This document shows, piece by piece, positions 28,901 through 39,164 of a DNA stretch of 64,000 bases (the stretch's first letter is position 1; every line of letters starts with the position of its first letter). This DNA comes from Firmicutes bacterium UBA6806. Lineage in GTDB: Bacteria; Bacillota; Clostridia; Peptostreptococcales; Acidaminobacteraceae. The notes under the pieces were generated by a model. That model ran no database searches. It saw only the letters and a program-made list of their open reading frames with translations, and was not told the DNA's origin. The DNA lies in the NCBI GenBank assembly GCA_002452745.1, contig DKFC01000035.1:1-64000 (forward strand). The letters run 5' to 3'. The translations under genes and the position numbers were made by a program.

Positions 28901-31336
28901 ATGAAAAGGCAAATTGTCAAGCAATCTGTGAGTTTAATACTGATGACATTGGTGGGACTGATAATGATCAATTCCGTTGTTTTTGCTGCGTATTATATAG
29001 ATTGTTTTTGGGACAAAAGCGAAAACAATCCAATTTATATAAATGAGGCTCTATTTGATAATTTTGTGAAACCAGTTAATACCTTCGCAACCTTTATTGA
29101 AGTTGAAAGCGAGAGTAAGAAGCAGGCAAGTGTCTACGTTGGATTGATGGATATCGTGAAAGGATCAGACATCAACATAAGAGGCGCGCATTATACCACT
29201 GCTGGGGGAATGAACTACATGGATGGTTTCAGGCAGCTCAGATACGATCCTAGGGATTTGGATTGGTATGTGAGCGCCATTGACACTGCCTATATTTCAA
29301 AACCCTATGTTGATCCATTTAACGATCAGAAAATGATTACAGTTAGCAAGAGAATCGAGGATAAAGAAGGGGTTTTATTAGGCGTCTTTGGCGTTGATTA
29401 TGACTATCTCTATTTTGAACAATTGGCAAAATCTACTTTGCCAGTCAACTACAAAAATACTGTTTTATTAAGGATTAAAGATTATAACAGTAAAGAGTTT
29501 ACTTCGCTGTCTATCCCACATTCAAATTACTATTTTGATATAGAGACGGATTATTGGAACGACATGAAGGAGAATTTAAATCACTTTTCAACGTATCTCT
29601 GGCTCATTTTGATATTGTTTGTTTTTTCGGCGTCAATTTTCGTAAGAAAGAATTTAAAGATTTCTGAAACCATTGGATTTGATATGGAAGCGAACTACTA
29701 TAAAGGACAAATAGGGGGCTGTCTGATAGATGAGTACCACCAAATCATGTCAGGTCTTGAATCTATTAAAGAAGATATTGATAGAAAATATCTGAAAATA
29801 AGTGAGTATCGGGTAAAGGAAAACGATCTAATTCAAGAGATAAGACATAAGACGAAACAATATGAGGAACTCTATAAAAATAACAGTGTCTTAAAAAACA
29901 AAGATATATTCCTCAAATCCTTTTTTGACAATATTTCAAACAACATGGATCAAATGGTTTGGATTGCAAGTGGAAATGGCGAGATTATCTATTTAAATGA
30001 AGTGTTAAAAGAAGTCATCAAAATAGACAGCTCAGTTTCTACCGAAAAAATGAGTGACTTTCTTGAAGGATTTGATGATGGACTCGGTATTTTGATGGAG
30101 CGTGATTTTAAGGCCATCAAATTTACCTTTAAGAATCATTTGTTTTCAGAATCTCTAAACGGAATGTCAATTAGGATTAGAGAATTCAATCGAGTGGGTG
30201 TAATACTTTGCATCTGCTCAAAGAGCAATTTTGAAGATAAAATGAATCAGAACTATATGAAAAAGAGTAGAGATCTGCACTTTATCAATGAAATTGGTAA
30301 AATTACGGGCTCTAACAATAGCATTGAAACGACTTTACAAGAAGTTTTAGACAAAGTCGCATTCTTGGCAAATCTCAATTTGAGCACGATTAGGCTTATT
30401 AACGATAGCAATCATTTAGAGCTAAAAACGGTTTCTGGATATAGCAATGAATATCTTATGGAAAAAGAGCTTACAATACAGGGAAATCACATCGGGTATA
30501 GCTTCAATGAAAATAAGATTATTTTAATCAATCATGTTGAGGATTTGCTGTTTCCAGAGGCAAGAATTGAGAAGATACTGGCTGAGGGAAGGGCAGTTGC
30601 AATTATCCCACTTGCCAATTATCAGAAGAGTTTCGGGGTAATGACCATTGTTAGTGATTATAAATTTAATACTGACTATCTGGTGCTACTGGAATCTATT
30701 TCTATAAACGTGACTATTTCCCTTGAAAAAGTTTTGCTCTTCGATCAGCTGAAAGCAAATTATTTTAAGACAGTCGAGGCCTTTGTCACCGCAGCCGAAA
30801 TCAAGCAGGAGAGATTTAGCGGTCATTCTAGACGTGTGGCTAAAGTCAGTCAGCTAATCGCTGAACGGCTCTATTTAAACGATTCTGAAATTGATGATAT
30901 CTATATTACAGGGTTACTACACGACATTGGAAAGCTAGGCTTTGCAGACAATTCGTTGGAGTATTTCTTTGATATAGATGATCATGGAACTATGGGAAGA
31001 CATATGATTGAGAATGTTGGATTTGAAAGGGATATATTAGAGGGGATTGAGTTTCATCACTTAAATTATGATTTGTCTAATTTAGAGGAAGTCAGTTTAC
31101 AAGAACAACCATATTATGCACAAATTATAAGGCTGGCAAATGATTTTGACCTCTATATGAATTACAGCAATTCGGATCTGGATGGTTCAGCTTTTACAGA
31201 GAAGATGTTGCAGGATTCAGGGCGGCTTTATTCACCTCAGCTTTTGAAAATATTAGGGGATATCATCAAAAATCAAAATGAACAGTTAATGAGTATCTAT
31301 GTCGCGTCAAATACTGGGGAGAACTATGAGGATTAA
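28901..31336 (+). CDS. Membrane sensor with Cache-like, GAF and degenerate HD-GYP domains
   Basis: 811 residues. A membrane segment (about 12-34), an extracytoplasmic Cache-like domain to about residue 230 (DPRDLDWYVSAI resembles the ligand-pocket strand), a second membrane segment, a coiled coil, a PAS-like segment, a GAF-like segment (about 465-610) and an HD domain at the C-terminus. The HD keeps GHSRRV (about 640), LLHDIGKLGF (about 673) and the HH pair (about 716). The GYP part is lost: the segment reads HHLNYDLSNLEE. Metal binding may persist, but c-di-GMP hydrolysis is doubtful. The next gene encodes a similar protein and overlaps its end. Confidence 0.82.
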   Translation: MKRQIVKQSVSLILMTLVGLIMINSVVFAAYYIDCFWDKSENNPIYINEALFDNFVKPVNTFATFIEVESESKKQASVYVGLMDIVKGSDINIRGAHYTTAGGMNYMDGFRQLRYDPRDLDWYVSAIDTAYISKPYVDPFNDQKMITVSKRIEDKEGVLLGVFGVDYDYLYFEQLAKSTLPVNYKNTVLLRIKDYNSKEFTSLSIPHSNYYFDIETDYWNDMKENLNHFSTYLWLILILFVFSASIFVRKNLKISETIGFDMEANYYKGQIGGCLIDEYHQIMSGLESIKEDIDRKYLKISEYRVKENDLIQEIRHKTKQYEELYKNNSVLKNKDIFLKSFFDNISNNMDQMVWIASGNGEIIYLNEVLKEVIKIDSSVSTEKMSDFLEGFDDGLGILMERDFKAIKFTFKNHLFSESLNGMSIRIREFNRVGVILCICSKSNFEDKMNQNYMKKSRDLHFINEIGKITGSNNSIETTLQEVLDKVAFLANLNLSTIRLINDSNHLELKTVSGYSNEYLMEKELTIQGNHIGYSFNENKIILINHVEDLLFPEARIEKILAEGRAVAIIPLANYQKSFGVMTIVSDYKFNTDYLVLLESISINVTISLEKVLLFDQLKANYFKTVEAFVTAAEIKQERFSGHSRRVAKVSQLIAERLYLNDSEIDDIYITGLLHDIGKLGFADNSLEYFFDIDDHGTMGRHMIENVGFERDILEGIEFHHLNYDLSNLEEVSLQEQPYYAQIIRLANDFDLYMNYSNSDLDGSAFTEKMLQDSGRLYSPQLLKILGDIIKNQNEQLMSIYVASNTGENYED

Positions 31337-33764
31337 ATACTACCAATATCAAAAATGGATGATTCTAGTATTATTCATCATACCAATTGTGGTTTGCAAT
31401 TTGGGGCTATATAAAGTGGTCATATCTCAACATGATAAGAACCAATTGAATGTTGCAGAGGGGAACATGGATCGTGCAGCTGAGCAAATTTACATTAAAT
31501 TGAATGGCGAACTTGAAGACCTCAAACGTGCAGGTAGAAGTTTAGAGGTTATGGGGGTAAATAGCTTTGCAGCTTTTGAAAAGTATCGTGTTGAGGAAGA
31601 ACAGCAATTATATTGGTCTCGCATTGATAAATATTGGGATGCTTTTTTTAAAAGCAATCCATTGGAAGGGGCAGGCATTTTATATAAGGAAAACGAGGAT
31701 GTTATCATTCTGTATACAGTGATGGAAAATGGTGAAATAATAGCAGAGTACTATACGACACCAGCGTTTTATGAATTTATAAGTACCCCTCAGTTTACGA
31801 CTATGATAACGATTGATTCTATTCAACTCGGTGAAGCAGAAGATTGGCCACCCATTGTAAAGAATCACCTTGAATATACGGATACAACTTATTACAAAAC
31901 CTATAGTTATGACGAATATGGGATAGAGCTGTCCCTAAAAACACCCAAAAATCTGTGGCCAATTAAACCGATTAGCAATCTTTCATTTATTTTTATTGGA
32001 TCAATTCTTGGGAATTTACTTCTCTATGTTTTCATTAGCATCTCAATAAAGAAAGTGAAGCATCCAATGGCGCCTGTCATATCGCTATTGGAATCGCTTA
32101 AAGAAGGTCATATGGGAGAGGTATTGTTTGTAAAGGGTCTTTCATCAGATGATGCTCCCCTTAACCAGACCGTTATGAAAGTTATCCATGAAATCCGTGA
32201 AACAGAGAAGATGCTCAATGAACAGATGCATTTATTAGAATCCTCTTGTGCACACTATAAGCAAGAGATAGAGGCTATAACAATCAAGAGCAAAACTTTA
32301 AAAAAGGAACATGACACTTATTTTGAAGAAATGTCCACAAAGGAGTCACTCAATGACACGCTCTTTAACTTTGTCAGCCAAATTGTCTTTAGACTCGATT
32401 CCGAAGGCAATATAATTGAGGTGAACCATGCCTTTGAAAACAGACTTGGATTTAAAAAAGATGAAATTGTCGGGATTTCGATTTTAAAACTTCTGGTAGA
32501 TAAGAATAAGACATTTGATGCCCTTAACAAGGTTTCGGAAGAGTCGGTTTTTATAAATTTTAAAATGGGTGGATTTAATTCAAATGCATCACAGTATTTA
32601 AATATAAAAATTGAGGAACTTCCAAATGGTTCTTATCTCTATATTGGAAAATCGGTTAATGATGAAATCACATTACAAAGTCGTATTTTGAGAAAAAATA
32701 GAGAGCTTGAATACATCAACCAAATCAATTCATCTCTTATCAGTAATTGGGGCGTCAGTGAGCTATTGGTGAACATTATCAGGCGGATTGACTACTTGTT
32801 TAATATCGTCACGGGTATTATTAGAATTAGAAACGACGGGGGAAATTGGGAGCTTAAAGCTCAAACAGAAAAGGGCAATTACCATCATGAAGCTGAAGTC
32901 ACTGATTACAAGAGGATTTATAATGTAGACTTAGCAGCTGATTCAGAAATTCAATTGATTGATTTGACAGAAGCTCATCGAGAGTTGTCTAAATACCCAG
33001 ACGAATTAAAGCATATTTTATTTGCACCAATGGAGGTTGAAGGCGAGATTATCGCCATTATGGAAATCGGGCTTGAATCGCCTATGACTGCAAATGATTT
33101 GAATATCTTAAAGATGTTTAAAAATCAGGCCTCTGTGGTTATCCAGAGAGCGCTTCTATATGATGAGCTGCGGAAGCAATACTTCAACACCATTCAGGCA
33201 TTGGTCAATGTAATTGAAGCAAAGGATAAGTATACAGAAGGGCATTCAAGGCGTGTTTCTAGATTTTCGGTTGAAATAGCACATGAAATGGGCTATAGTA
33301 ATGAAGAACTTGAAAATATAGAAATTGCGGGATTGTTACATGATGTTGGCAAAGTGGGTATCCATCAATCTATCTTGACAAAACAGGGAAAATTGAGCCA
33401 AGAAGAGTACGAAATAATCAAACAGCATCCTGAAAAGGGCATTCAAATCTTGGCTTCCATAAAGCTAGACCAGAAGATTGTAGAGGGTATTTTATATCAT
33501 CATGTGAGATATGACTTAAGAGGATACCCAACAAATCACAATTTGAGCGAATTGCCTCCATATGCCAGTATTATTGGAACAGCTGATGCACTGGACGCCA
33601 TTACTTCTGAAAGGTCATATTCTAGAGCAAGAACCATAAAAGAAGGGTTGGAAGAACTCATTAGACATAAGGGAACGCAGTTTCATCCTGAGACAATAGA
33701 GGCGTTAATTGAGATAGGAAAAAGATCGCCTGAAAAGTTACAAATCATAATTGATGATGAATAA
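31326..33764 (+). CDS. Membrane sensor with PAS, GAF and HD-GYP domains
   Basis: 812 residues with the start at ATG 31326, behind GGGGAG; an upstream in-frame ATG at 31299 lies inside the preceding gene. Two membrane segments (about 12-33 and 215-238) bracket an extracytoplasmic sensor, followed by a coiled coil, a PAS domain (about 345-455), a GAF domain (about 480-610) and HD-GYP. Motifs: EGHSRRVSRF, LLHDVGKVGIHQSIL, KQHPEKGIQIL, HHVRYDLRGYP and ADALDAITSERSYS. GYP is present, though the consensus HHExxDGxGYP has Val and Leu at two places. It is probably a c-di-GMP phosphodiesterase. It overlaps the previous gene by 11 bp. Confidence 0.88.
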   Translation: MRIKYYQYQKWMILVLFIIPIVVCNLGLYKVVISQHDKNQLNVAEGNMDRAAEQIYIKLNGELEDLKRAGRSLEVMGVNSFAAFEKYRVEEEQQLYWSRIDKYWDAFFKSNPLEGAGILYKENEDVIILYTVMENGEIIAEYYTTPAFYEFISTPQFTTMITIDSIQLGEAEDWPPIVKNHLEYTDTTYYKTYSYDEYGIELSLKTPKNLWPIKPISNLSFIFIGSILGNLLLYVFISISIKKVKHPMAPVISLLESLKEGHMGEVLFVKGLSSDDAPLNQTVMKVIHEIRETEKMLNEQMHLLESSCAHYKQEIEAITIKSKTLKKEHDTYFEEMSTKESLNDTLFNFVSQIVFRLDSEGNIIEVNHAFENRLGFKKDEIVGISILKLLVDKNKTFDALNKVSEESVFINFKMGGFNSNASQYLNIKIEELPNGSYLYIGKSVNDEITLQSRILRKNRELEYINQINSSLISNWGVSELLVNIIRRIDYLFNIVTGIIRIRNDGGNWELKAQTEKGNYHHEAEVTDYKRIYNVDLAADSEIQLIDLTEAHRELSKYPDELKHILFAPMEVEGEIIAIMEIGLESPMTANDLNILKMFKNQASVVIQRALLYDELRKQYFNTIQALVNVIEAKDKYTEGHSRRVSRFSVEIAHEMGYSNEELENIEIAGLLHDVGKVGIHQSILTKQGKLSQEEYEIIKQHPEKGIQILASIKLDQKIVEGILYHHVRYDLRGYPTNHNLSELPPYASIIGTADALDAITSERSYSRARTIKEGLEELIRHKGTQFHPETIEALIEIGKRSPEKLQIIIDDE

Positions 33765-33822
33765 TAGTAAGCAGTTTACAGAACGATAAGAGTCAAGCAG
33801 TTAAGTAAAAAAGGAGACAAAA

Positions 33823-35517
33823 ATGGCGTATCAAGCACTTTATAGAAAATGGAGACCTTTGAGTTTCGATGAAATTATAGGTCAAAATCATATTATACTT
33901 CCCATTCGGAATCAAATTGTCAACAACAGCATTGGGCATGCATACTTGTTTTCAGGCACAAGAGGAACGGGAAAAACCACGACAGCAAAAGTGTTTGCAA
34001 GAGCTGTTAACTGTTTAAACAATATAGATGGAAACCCTTGTAATGAATGTGAGAACTGTCTTAGTATTTTAGACGATCAATTTATAGATGTCATAGAAAT
34101 GGATGCTGCATCCAACAACAGTGTGGACGATATTAGAGATTTGAGAGAACATGTCAAGTTTGCACCTTCAAAGGGGAAATACAAGGTTTATATAATTGAT
34201 GAGGTTCACATGCTCTCTCAAGGCGCGTTTAATGCCTTGCTAAAAACCCTTGAAGAACCACCAGAGTATGTCCTTTTCATACTTGCTACAACAGAGTCTC
34301 ATAAAATACCAGCTACAATTCTGTCGAGATGTCAGCGGTTTGATTTTAAGAGAATTTCATATGACGATTTGCTTTTTAGATTAAAATTTATCTGTGACCA
34401 GATGGGGGTCAATTATGAGGATGAAGCGCTTAGATTGATTATAGAAAAAAGTGATGGGGCAGCGAGAGATTCCATTAGCAGTCTAGATCAATGTTTAAGT
34501 GTGGGAAATAATAGACTTCATGTGGAGGATGTTATTGAGCTCCTCGGCTTCGTGGAAAACACAGAAATTTTAAAGTTAATTGAGAATTTGGTGAACCTTG
34601 ATGCAAATGCCTTATTTCTTCAGGTAGATGAAATCATCAAGAATGGAAAGGATTTAAATCAATTTATAAATTCCATTATTAAAATATACAGAGACTTACT
34701 GGTGGTAATCACAGTTGGCGAAAACTATAAGTTGCTGATTGATGCATCAGGGGAGTATATTGAAACACTAAAATCGCTTTCACAAGCGTTTACTCAAACC
34801 GAAATAACCAGAGGACTCAATCTCTTTATTGAACTTTCAAAGGGAATTAAATACTCTCAGAATAAACGCATTTTATTTGAAGCCACTTTGGTTAAAATCA
34901 TGAACATAAAATCAGATAATACAATAGAGGGCCTTATTGAACGGGTTAGACGGCTTGAAAGTCTTATTGAATCGGGAAACATACCGTCAAGACGCATTTT
35001 AGCTGAGACCCTTCCAAAGGAAAGTGTTGCACCTGTTCATTCTCATTCCCATCCAAATCCCACAAGAGAGGCTAGGCTTCCAGCGGACTCTAGAGAGGAT
35101 GTAAAAAAACAAGATGCAAAACCAGCGGCAGAATCTAGCAACGACATTGAATCCTTTGTGGAATTTACTGAAGGAGACCTTGAAATGGAAGGAATTCAAG
35201 CTGTCTGGAACGAATTTATTGGAACGATTAGAGTGGAAAAGAAGGGAATCATGCATGTCTTTGACAATGCAGTACCTTTGACGATAAGTGGAAATAGGAT
35301 TACAATAGGAATAGCACCTGAAAACAAATTGTTTATGGCTATGATTCAAAATCCAGTCAATGTAAAGTACCTTGAACATTTGATGGCGAAGCTGGTCAAG
35401 AAGATGGTATCTGTCCAGTTTGAGATTATGGAAGACACTAAAAAAGAAGCACAGGATCCTGAATCCCAAGTGAGGGATTATTTTAAGGAATATAAAGATG
35501 TGCTTGAGATAAAATAA
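33823..35517 (+). CDS. dnaX: DNA polymerase III subunits gamma/tau
   Basis: Clamp-loader ATPase, 564 residues. Opening YQALYRKWRPLSFDEIIGQ, Walker A GTRGTGKTTTAKVFARAVNC, the four-Cys zinc module starting CLNNIDGNPCNECENC, Walker B YIIDEVHMLS and sensor LATTESHKIPATILSRCQRF are all classic. The C-terminal tau-like part is shorter and more variable, with a Ser/Pro/Glu linker near residues 400-440. It heads the dnaX-ybaB-recR operon. Confidence 0.97.
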   Translation: MAYQALYRKWRPLSFDEIIGQNHIILPIRNQIVNNSIGHAYLFSGTRGTGKTTTAKVFARAVNCLNNIDGNPCNECENCLSILDDQFIDVIEMDAASNNSVDDIRDLREHVKFAPSKGKYKVYIIDEVHMLSQGAFNALLKTLEEPPEYVLFILATTESHKIPATILSRCQRFDFKRISYDDLLFRLKFICDQMGVNYEDEALRLIIEKSDGAARDSISSLDQCLSVGNNRLHVEDVIELLGFVENTEILKLIENLVNLDANALFLQVDEIIKNGKDLNQFINSIIKIYRDLLVVITVGENYKLLIDASGEYIETLKSLSQAFTQTEITRGLNLFIELSKGIKYSQNKRILFEATLVKIMNIKSDNTIEGLIERVRRLESLIESGNIPSRRILAETLPKESVAPVHSHSHPNPTREARLPADSREDVKKQDAKPAAESSNDIESFVEFTEGDLEMEGIQAVWNEFIGTIRVEKKGIMHVFDNAVPLTISGNRITIGIAPENKLFMAMIQNPVNVKYLEHLMAKLVKKMVSVQFEIMEDTKKEAQDPESQVRDYFKEYKDVLEIK

Positions 35518-35535
35518 GATTTTAGGAGGAATAAA

Positions 35536-35874
35536 ATGGCTAAGGGAAGAGGACCAATGGTGCCTGGTAATATGAACAACATGATGAAACAAGTTCAAAA
35601 GATGCAAAGAGATATGCAAGAGGCTCAGGAAAAAGTTGAACAACAAAGTTTTGAAACAACTGCTGGTGGCGGCGCTATCAAGGTAACTGTAAACGGTAAA
35701 AAAGAAATAGTAGCAATCGAGTTAAAGCCTGAAATAGTTGATCCAGATGATGTCGAAATGCTTCAAGACTTAATTTTAGTTGCAATCAATGATGCACTGA
35801 AAAATGCAGATGAAGAAATGAGTAAAGTGCTTGGCAAATTCACAGGTGGTATGAATATTCCAGGGTTATTTTAA
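35536..35874 (+). CDS. ybaB: YbaB/EbfC nucleoid-associated protein
   Basis: 112-residue DNA-binding dimer, recognised by the Met/Gln-rich helical start ([20 protein letters not shown]), the [19 protein letters not shown] strands and the C-terminal GMNIPGLF. The gene between dnaX and recR is almost universal. GGAGGAAT precedes ATG. Its stop overlaps the recR start by one base. Confidence 0.97.
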   Translation: MAKGRGPMVPGNMNNMMKQVQKMQRDMQEAQEKVEQQSFETTAGGGAIKVTVNGKKEIVAIELKPEIVDPDDVEMLQDLILVAINDALKNADEEMSKVLGKFTGGMNIPGLF

Positions 35875-36473
35875 TGACAAAGTTCATTCCATCCATTAAC
35901 AAGTTGATTGATGAGTTTTCCAGATTGCCTGGTATCGGCAAAAAATCAGCGCAGCGATTGGCCTTCCATATCATAAACATGGAGCAGTCAGATGCCTATA
36001 ATTTTGCAGAGGCAATTTTGGATGTAAAACGTAAAATCAAATACTGTGAAAAGTGCTTCAATATAACGGAACAGCAATATTGCGATATCTGTAATGACCC
36101 CAAACGTGACGATCATATGATCTGTGTCGTTGAATCTCCTAGAGATTTGATAGCTATTGAGAACACAAAGGAATATCGAGGTTACTATCATGTCTTGCAT
36201 GGTGCAATTTCTCCAATGGACGGTATTGGGCCAAATGAAATCAAAATTCGTGAATTGATTATCAGACTTCAATCAGATGAAACAAAGGAAGTCATCATTG
36301 CCACCAATCCCACGATAGAAGGTGAGGCGACAGCCATGTATATATCAAAACTCTTAAAGGGAACGGATATCAACGTTACGAGGCTAGCACACGGAATTCC
36401 AGTGGGTGGAGACTTAGAATACGCTGATGAAGTAACATTGGCAAAGGCACTTGAAGGCAGACGAACTATTTAA
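35874..36473 (+). CDS. recR: Recombination protein RecR
   Basis: 199-residue ring-forming protein of the RecFOR gap-repair pathway. Helix-hairpin-helix [14 protein letters not shown], a C4 zinc finger beginning [16 protein letters not shown] and a Toprim domain ([14 protein letters not shown]) are in order, with [16 protein letters not shown] at the C-terminus. RecF is encoded near the left end of the window. Confidence 0.97.
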   Translation: MTKFIPSINKLIDEFSRLPGIGKKSAQRLAFHIINMEQSDAYNFAEAILDVKRKIKYCEKCFNITEQQYCDICNDPKRDDHMICVVESPRDLIAIENTKEYRGYYHVLHGAISPMDGIGPNEIKIRELIIRLQSDETKEVIIATNPTIEGEATAMYISKLLKGTDINVTRLAHGIPVGGDLEYADEVTLAKALEGRRTI

Positions 36474-36495
36474 AGTAAAATCAAAGACAAAAATA

Positions 36496-36541
36496 AAAAC
36501 TCAAGGAAACAGCCAAAAGTAGGTTTTCCTTGAGTTTTTTT
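36496..36541. terminator. Terminator after recR, shared with the convergent GNAT gene
   Basis: AAAAACTCAAGGAAA / TTTTCCTTGAGTTTTTTT inverted repeat with A and T tracts on both sides, usable in both directions. Confidence 0.88.
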
Positions 36542-36580
36542 AGTTTGCATAGAAGGTTTGAATAGAATTGATAATAAGTG

Positions 36581-37090
36581 CTATTTAAGTCTGATTCTTG
36601 ACATAATCAATTCATCCACGTATTCACCATTTCGAATAGAGCCCATTTTCTTGACGCCCTCTTGCTCAAATCCCATGTTTTTATAAAGCTGGATTGCACG
36701 TTCATTGTCTACAAAGACAGTCAAATCCACTCTGACGAGCATCAACCAGTTATCGGCAATATCTAAAAGTGCTTCCATAAGTGCTGTGCCAACACGCATA
36801 CCTTGGTAATCTTTATGAATCATGATGCCAATGCTCCCGCTGTGTCTCAATCTGGGATTTTCGTAGACACTGAGTCCGGCTGTTCCGATAACCACTTCAT
36901 TGCCGTCGTCCAGCGTTGTCACTGCCACAAATTGATGTGAATTTGGTCCCATATTTTGAATAAAATCTTCGCTTCGTTTAAGTCTCTCTGATGGAATTCC
37001 CAGTATGTTTTCGAAAACCCCTGGCATTCTTCTCATGGCATTAATTCCCGATGCATCCTTAAGCTGTATGGATCTTATTTCATAATTCAT
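36581..37090 (-). CDS. GNAT family N-acetyltransferase
   Basis: 169 residues with a full GNAT fold: acetyl-CoA site HKDYQGMRVGTALMEALLDI (Q/R-G-x-G/A type) and C-terminal strand LTVFVDNERAIQLYKNMGFEQEG. The layout is typical of the RimI/PhnO-like group that acetylates amines. The substrate is unknown. It is convergent with recR, with a shared terminator. Start: ATG behind AAGGG on the minus strand. Confidence 0.88.
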   Translation of the reverse strand: MNYEIRSIQLKDASGINAMRRMPGVFENILGIPSERLKRSEDFIQNMGPNSHQFVAVTTLDDGNEVVIGTAGLSVYENPRLRHSGSIGIMIHKDYQGMRVGTALMEALLDIADNWLMLVRVDLTVFVDNERAIQLYKNMGFEQEGVKKMGSIRNGEYVDELIMSRIRLK

Positions 37091-37178
37091 AATAAACCCT
37101 TCCCTTCAAATTGATTTTTATTATTCTACCAAATTTATGCAGGGATAGCCAGCGACATTTTTGGATTCAACCCAGAAG

Positions 37179-37208
37179 TTGACAAATTTCGCCGTATTGG
37201 AGTAGAAT
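37179..37208 (+). promoter_or_regulatory. Promoter of the ROK regulator gene
   Basis: TTGACA (37179-37184) and TAGAAT (37203-37208), 18-bp spacing, 43 bp before the start codon. Confidence 0.65.
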
Positions 37209-37250
37209 TGAGACAAAAGCACGACGATAAAATTAGGAATAGGGATAAAA

Positions 37251-38435
37251 ATGGATTCTAAAATAGTGGTTGGAAAGCCGGAACTTTTAAAGCAGATTAA
37301 TCGCAATACTGTTATCAAGCTGATTTTTAAGCATGGTGAAATCAGCCGAACAGAAATTGCAAAACTGAGCAAATTAACACTCCCTAGTGTCATGAGAATT
37401 GTGGATGGGCTCATAGAGGAAAACTTGGTGGCTGAAGTGGGGAAGGGAACGTCAACTGGTGGAAGAAAACCAAATTTAATCAGTATGAACCATAGACATC
37501 TCTATATCGTTGGCGTGGAAATTGCCATCAATGTCGTCGTGGTGCTAACCGATTTATCTGGCAAGATACTAGATAGATGGGAAGACTCACAAATGCATTA
37601 TCAGACGCCAGAAACCGTTTTAACAGCAATATTCGAACAAATTAACCGCATGATTGATGCCAATCACCTCAATATGTGTCAAATTGCTGGGATTGGTATT
37701 GGAACGCCTGGAACGAACTTCAAATACACCAAGCGCATGCTCCATTCAATATTAAAAGGATGGGAAGAGATGGATGTCAAAGGATGGTTTGAAAGCAGAA
37801 TTGCCTGTCCCGTGTTTGTAGATAACGTGGCGAGAACTAGAACATTGGGTGAACTTTGGTTTGGGATTGGCAAGGAAATCAAGGATTTTATATATGTTTT
37901 TATAGATCAAGGTGTGGGCTGTGGCATCGTGACGCATGGGGCAATTCAAGAGGGGTACAATGGCGTTGCTGGTGAATTCGGACATACTATTATAGAGTTT
38001 GAGGGTAGGGAGTGCTACTGTGGAAATCGGGGATGCATAGAAATGTACGTGTCTGCGGGGGCCATTATTTCAGATGTCAATCAGCTTTCCGATATCCAAG
38101 TTGAACAGTCATTTTCCGAGGTAGCGAAGATTGAAAATTTGCCTCAGGTGGAGCAAACGATTAAGAAGAGCGCGATGGTCTTGGCGGCGGGAATTTCCAA
38201 TCTCATTAATATAATAAATCCTTATGCTGTTGTTATAGGAGGGATTGTTCCTACAAGAAGTAAAGTGTTTACAGAACAGATAAAAGCGTCAGTTCGGGCG
38301 AGTGTTTTTTCAAAATATGCCATGGACACCAAAATATATTTGAGCGAAATTGACATGACATATAACTGCCTCGGAAGTGTTGCATTGGTCATAAATGAAA
38401 TTTTTAAATCTGTAACAGTGACAGATCAAAGATAA
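37251..38435 (+). CDS. ROK family transcriptional regulator
   Basis: 394 residues. N-terminal winged helix-turn-helix (GEISRTEIAKLSKLTLPSVM) followed by a ROK sugar-kinase-like domain with IGIGTPG, the DNVARTRTLGE region and the zinc site CYCGNRGCIEM. This is the NagC/XylR type: binding of a sugar or sugar phosphate releases DNA. It lies just before the lyxose isomerase and sugar kinase genes, so it probably represses them; the ligand is unknown. Confidence 0.87.
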   Translation: MDSKIVVGKPELLKQINRNTVIKLIFKHGEISRTEIAKLSKLTLPSVMRIVDGLIEENLVAEVGKGTSTGGRKPNLISMNHRHLYIVGVEIAINVVVVLTDLSGKILDRWEDSQMHYQTPETVLTAIFEQINRMIDANHLNMCQIAGIGIGTPGTNFKYTKRMLHSILKGWEEMDVKGWFESRIACPVFVDNVARTRTLGELWFGIGKEIKDFIYVFIDQGVGCGIVTHGAIQEGYNGVAGEFGHTIIEFEGRECYCGNRGCIEMYVSAGAIISDVNQLSDIQVEQSFSEVAKIENLPQVEQTIKKSAMVLAAGISNLINIINPYAVVIGGIVPTRSKVFTEQIKASVRASVFSKYAMDTKIYLSEIDMTYNCLGSVALVINEIFKSVTVTDQR

Positions 38436-38472
38436 TTTCTATCTGTAAAGTATGGGAGACCTTTTGATGTAA

Positions 38473-38501
38473 TTGACCTTCATAGACAAAAGTGATAAGA
38501 T
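38473..38501 (+). promoter_or_regulatory. Putative promoter of the isomerase-kinase operon
   Basis: TTGACC (38473-38478) and TAAGAT (38496-38501), 17-bp spacing, ahead of the gene starting at 38545. Confidence 0.45.
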
Positions 38502-38544
38502 TATCTCAATTACTAACTATATGTTATTAAGTAATGGAGGTCGC

Positions 38545-39084
38545 ATGAAAATTCAAATTGAACCGCGTCAAATAACCGAGGAAATTGCCAATAAATTAGA
38601 AAAAATTGGCGTTATATCACGTATTTGCCCTGGGCATGACCCCGTGTCAGCCGAGAGGGGTATGTCATCATTTAAGACTGTTTATTCAACGAATGAGTGT
38701 TTTGGCCCTCATAAACTGATCAGTGTCAAAATAAATACTGTCGAGCCTAAAAATTTTCTGTATCACAGTGATAAAGAGGACTTCATGTTGATCGATCATC
38801 CAGAGAGTTCCCCTTTAATTTTGTTAATGGCTCTTATAAAAAAAGATGAGCTCAATGAGAAGATTCAAAAGAATTGTCTTTCAGAAGATGATTTTATAGC
38901 AATCATTTGTGAAAAAAATCATCCATATTTTAGTTTTTTTACGATGAATCCCCATTTTGCACATGTGGAGACTTGTTTGGAAGTCAGCGATTTTCCACCG
39001 AGTTTCTATGTGACTGAACCCCGTGACATGGACGAGAATTTAATCGACATGGGTGACTATGTGCTTGAAATTGTAAAGCCATAA
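38545..39084 (+). CDS. Unknown protein, possibly cupin-like
   Basis: I do not recognise this protein. ATG 38545 has GGAGG four bases upstream and gives 179 residues; the longer reading frame has no good site. Short beta-rich segments, an HVET motif and a Pro-rich end are visible. A cupin or other jelly-roll fold is possible but not shown. It precedes the lyxose isomerase gene by 80 bp and may share its promoter, so a sugar-linked role is inferred from position only. Confidence 0.55.
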   Translation: MKIQIEPRQITEEIANKLEKIGVISRICPGHDPVSAERGMSSFKTVYSTNECFGPHKLISVKINTVEPKNFLYHSDKEDFMLIDHPESSPLILLMALIKKDELNEKIQKNCLSEDDFIAIICEKNHPYFSFFTMNPHFAHVETCLEVSDFPPSFYVTEPRDMDENLIDMGDYVLEIVKP

Positions 39085-39164
39085 TGAATTTGAATATTTT
39101 GCGGATGAAATGGCTCGTGGAAAAGGGCTCTAAATATATGATATGATAAAAGGAGAGTAATGTT

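Noticed and set aside
34999..35646. 215-codon minus-strand open frame opposite dnaX/ybaB
   Set aside because: It is the shadow of two well-supported genes; the His/Phe/Leu-rich translation has no recognisable motif.
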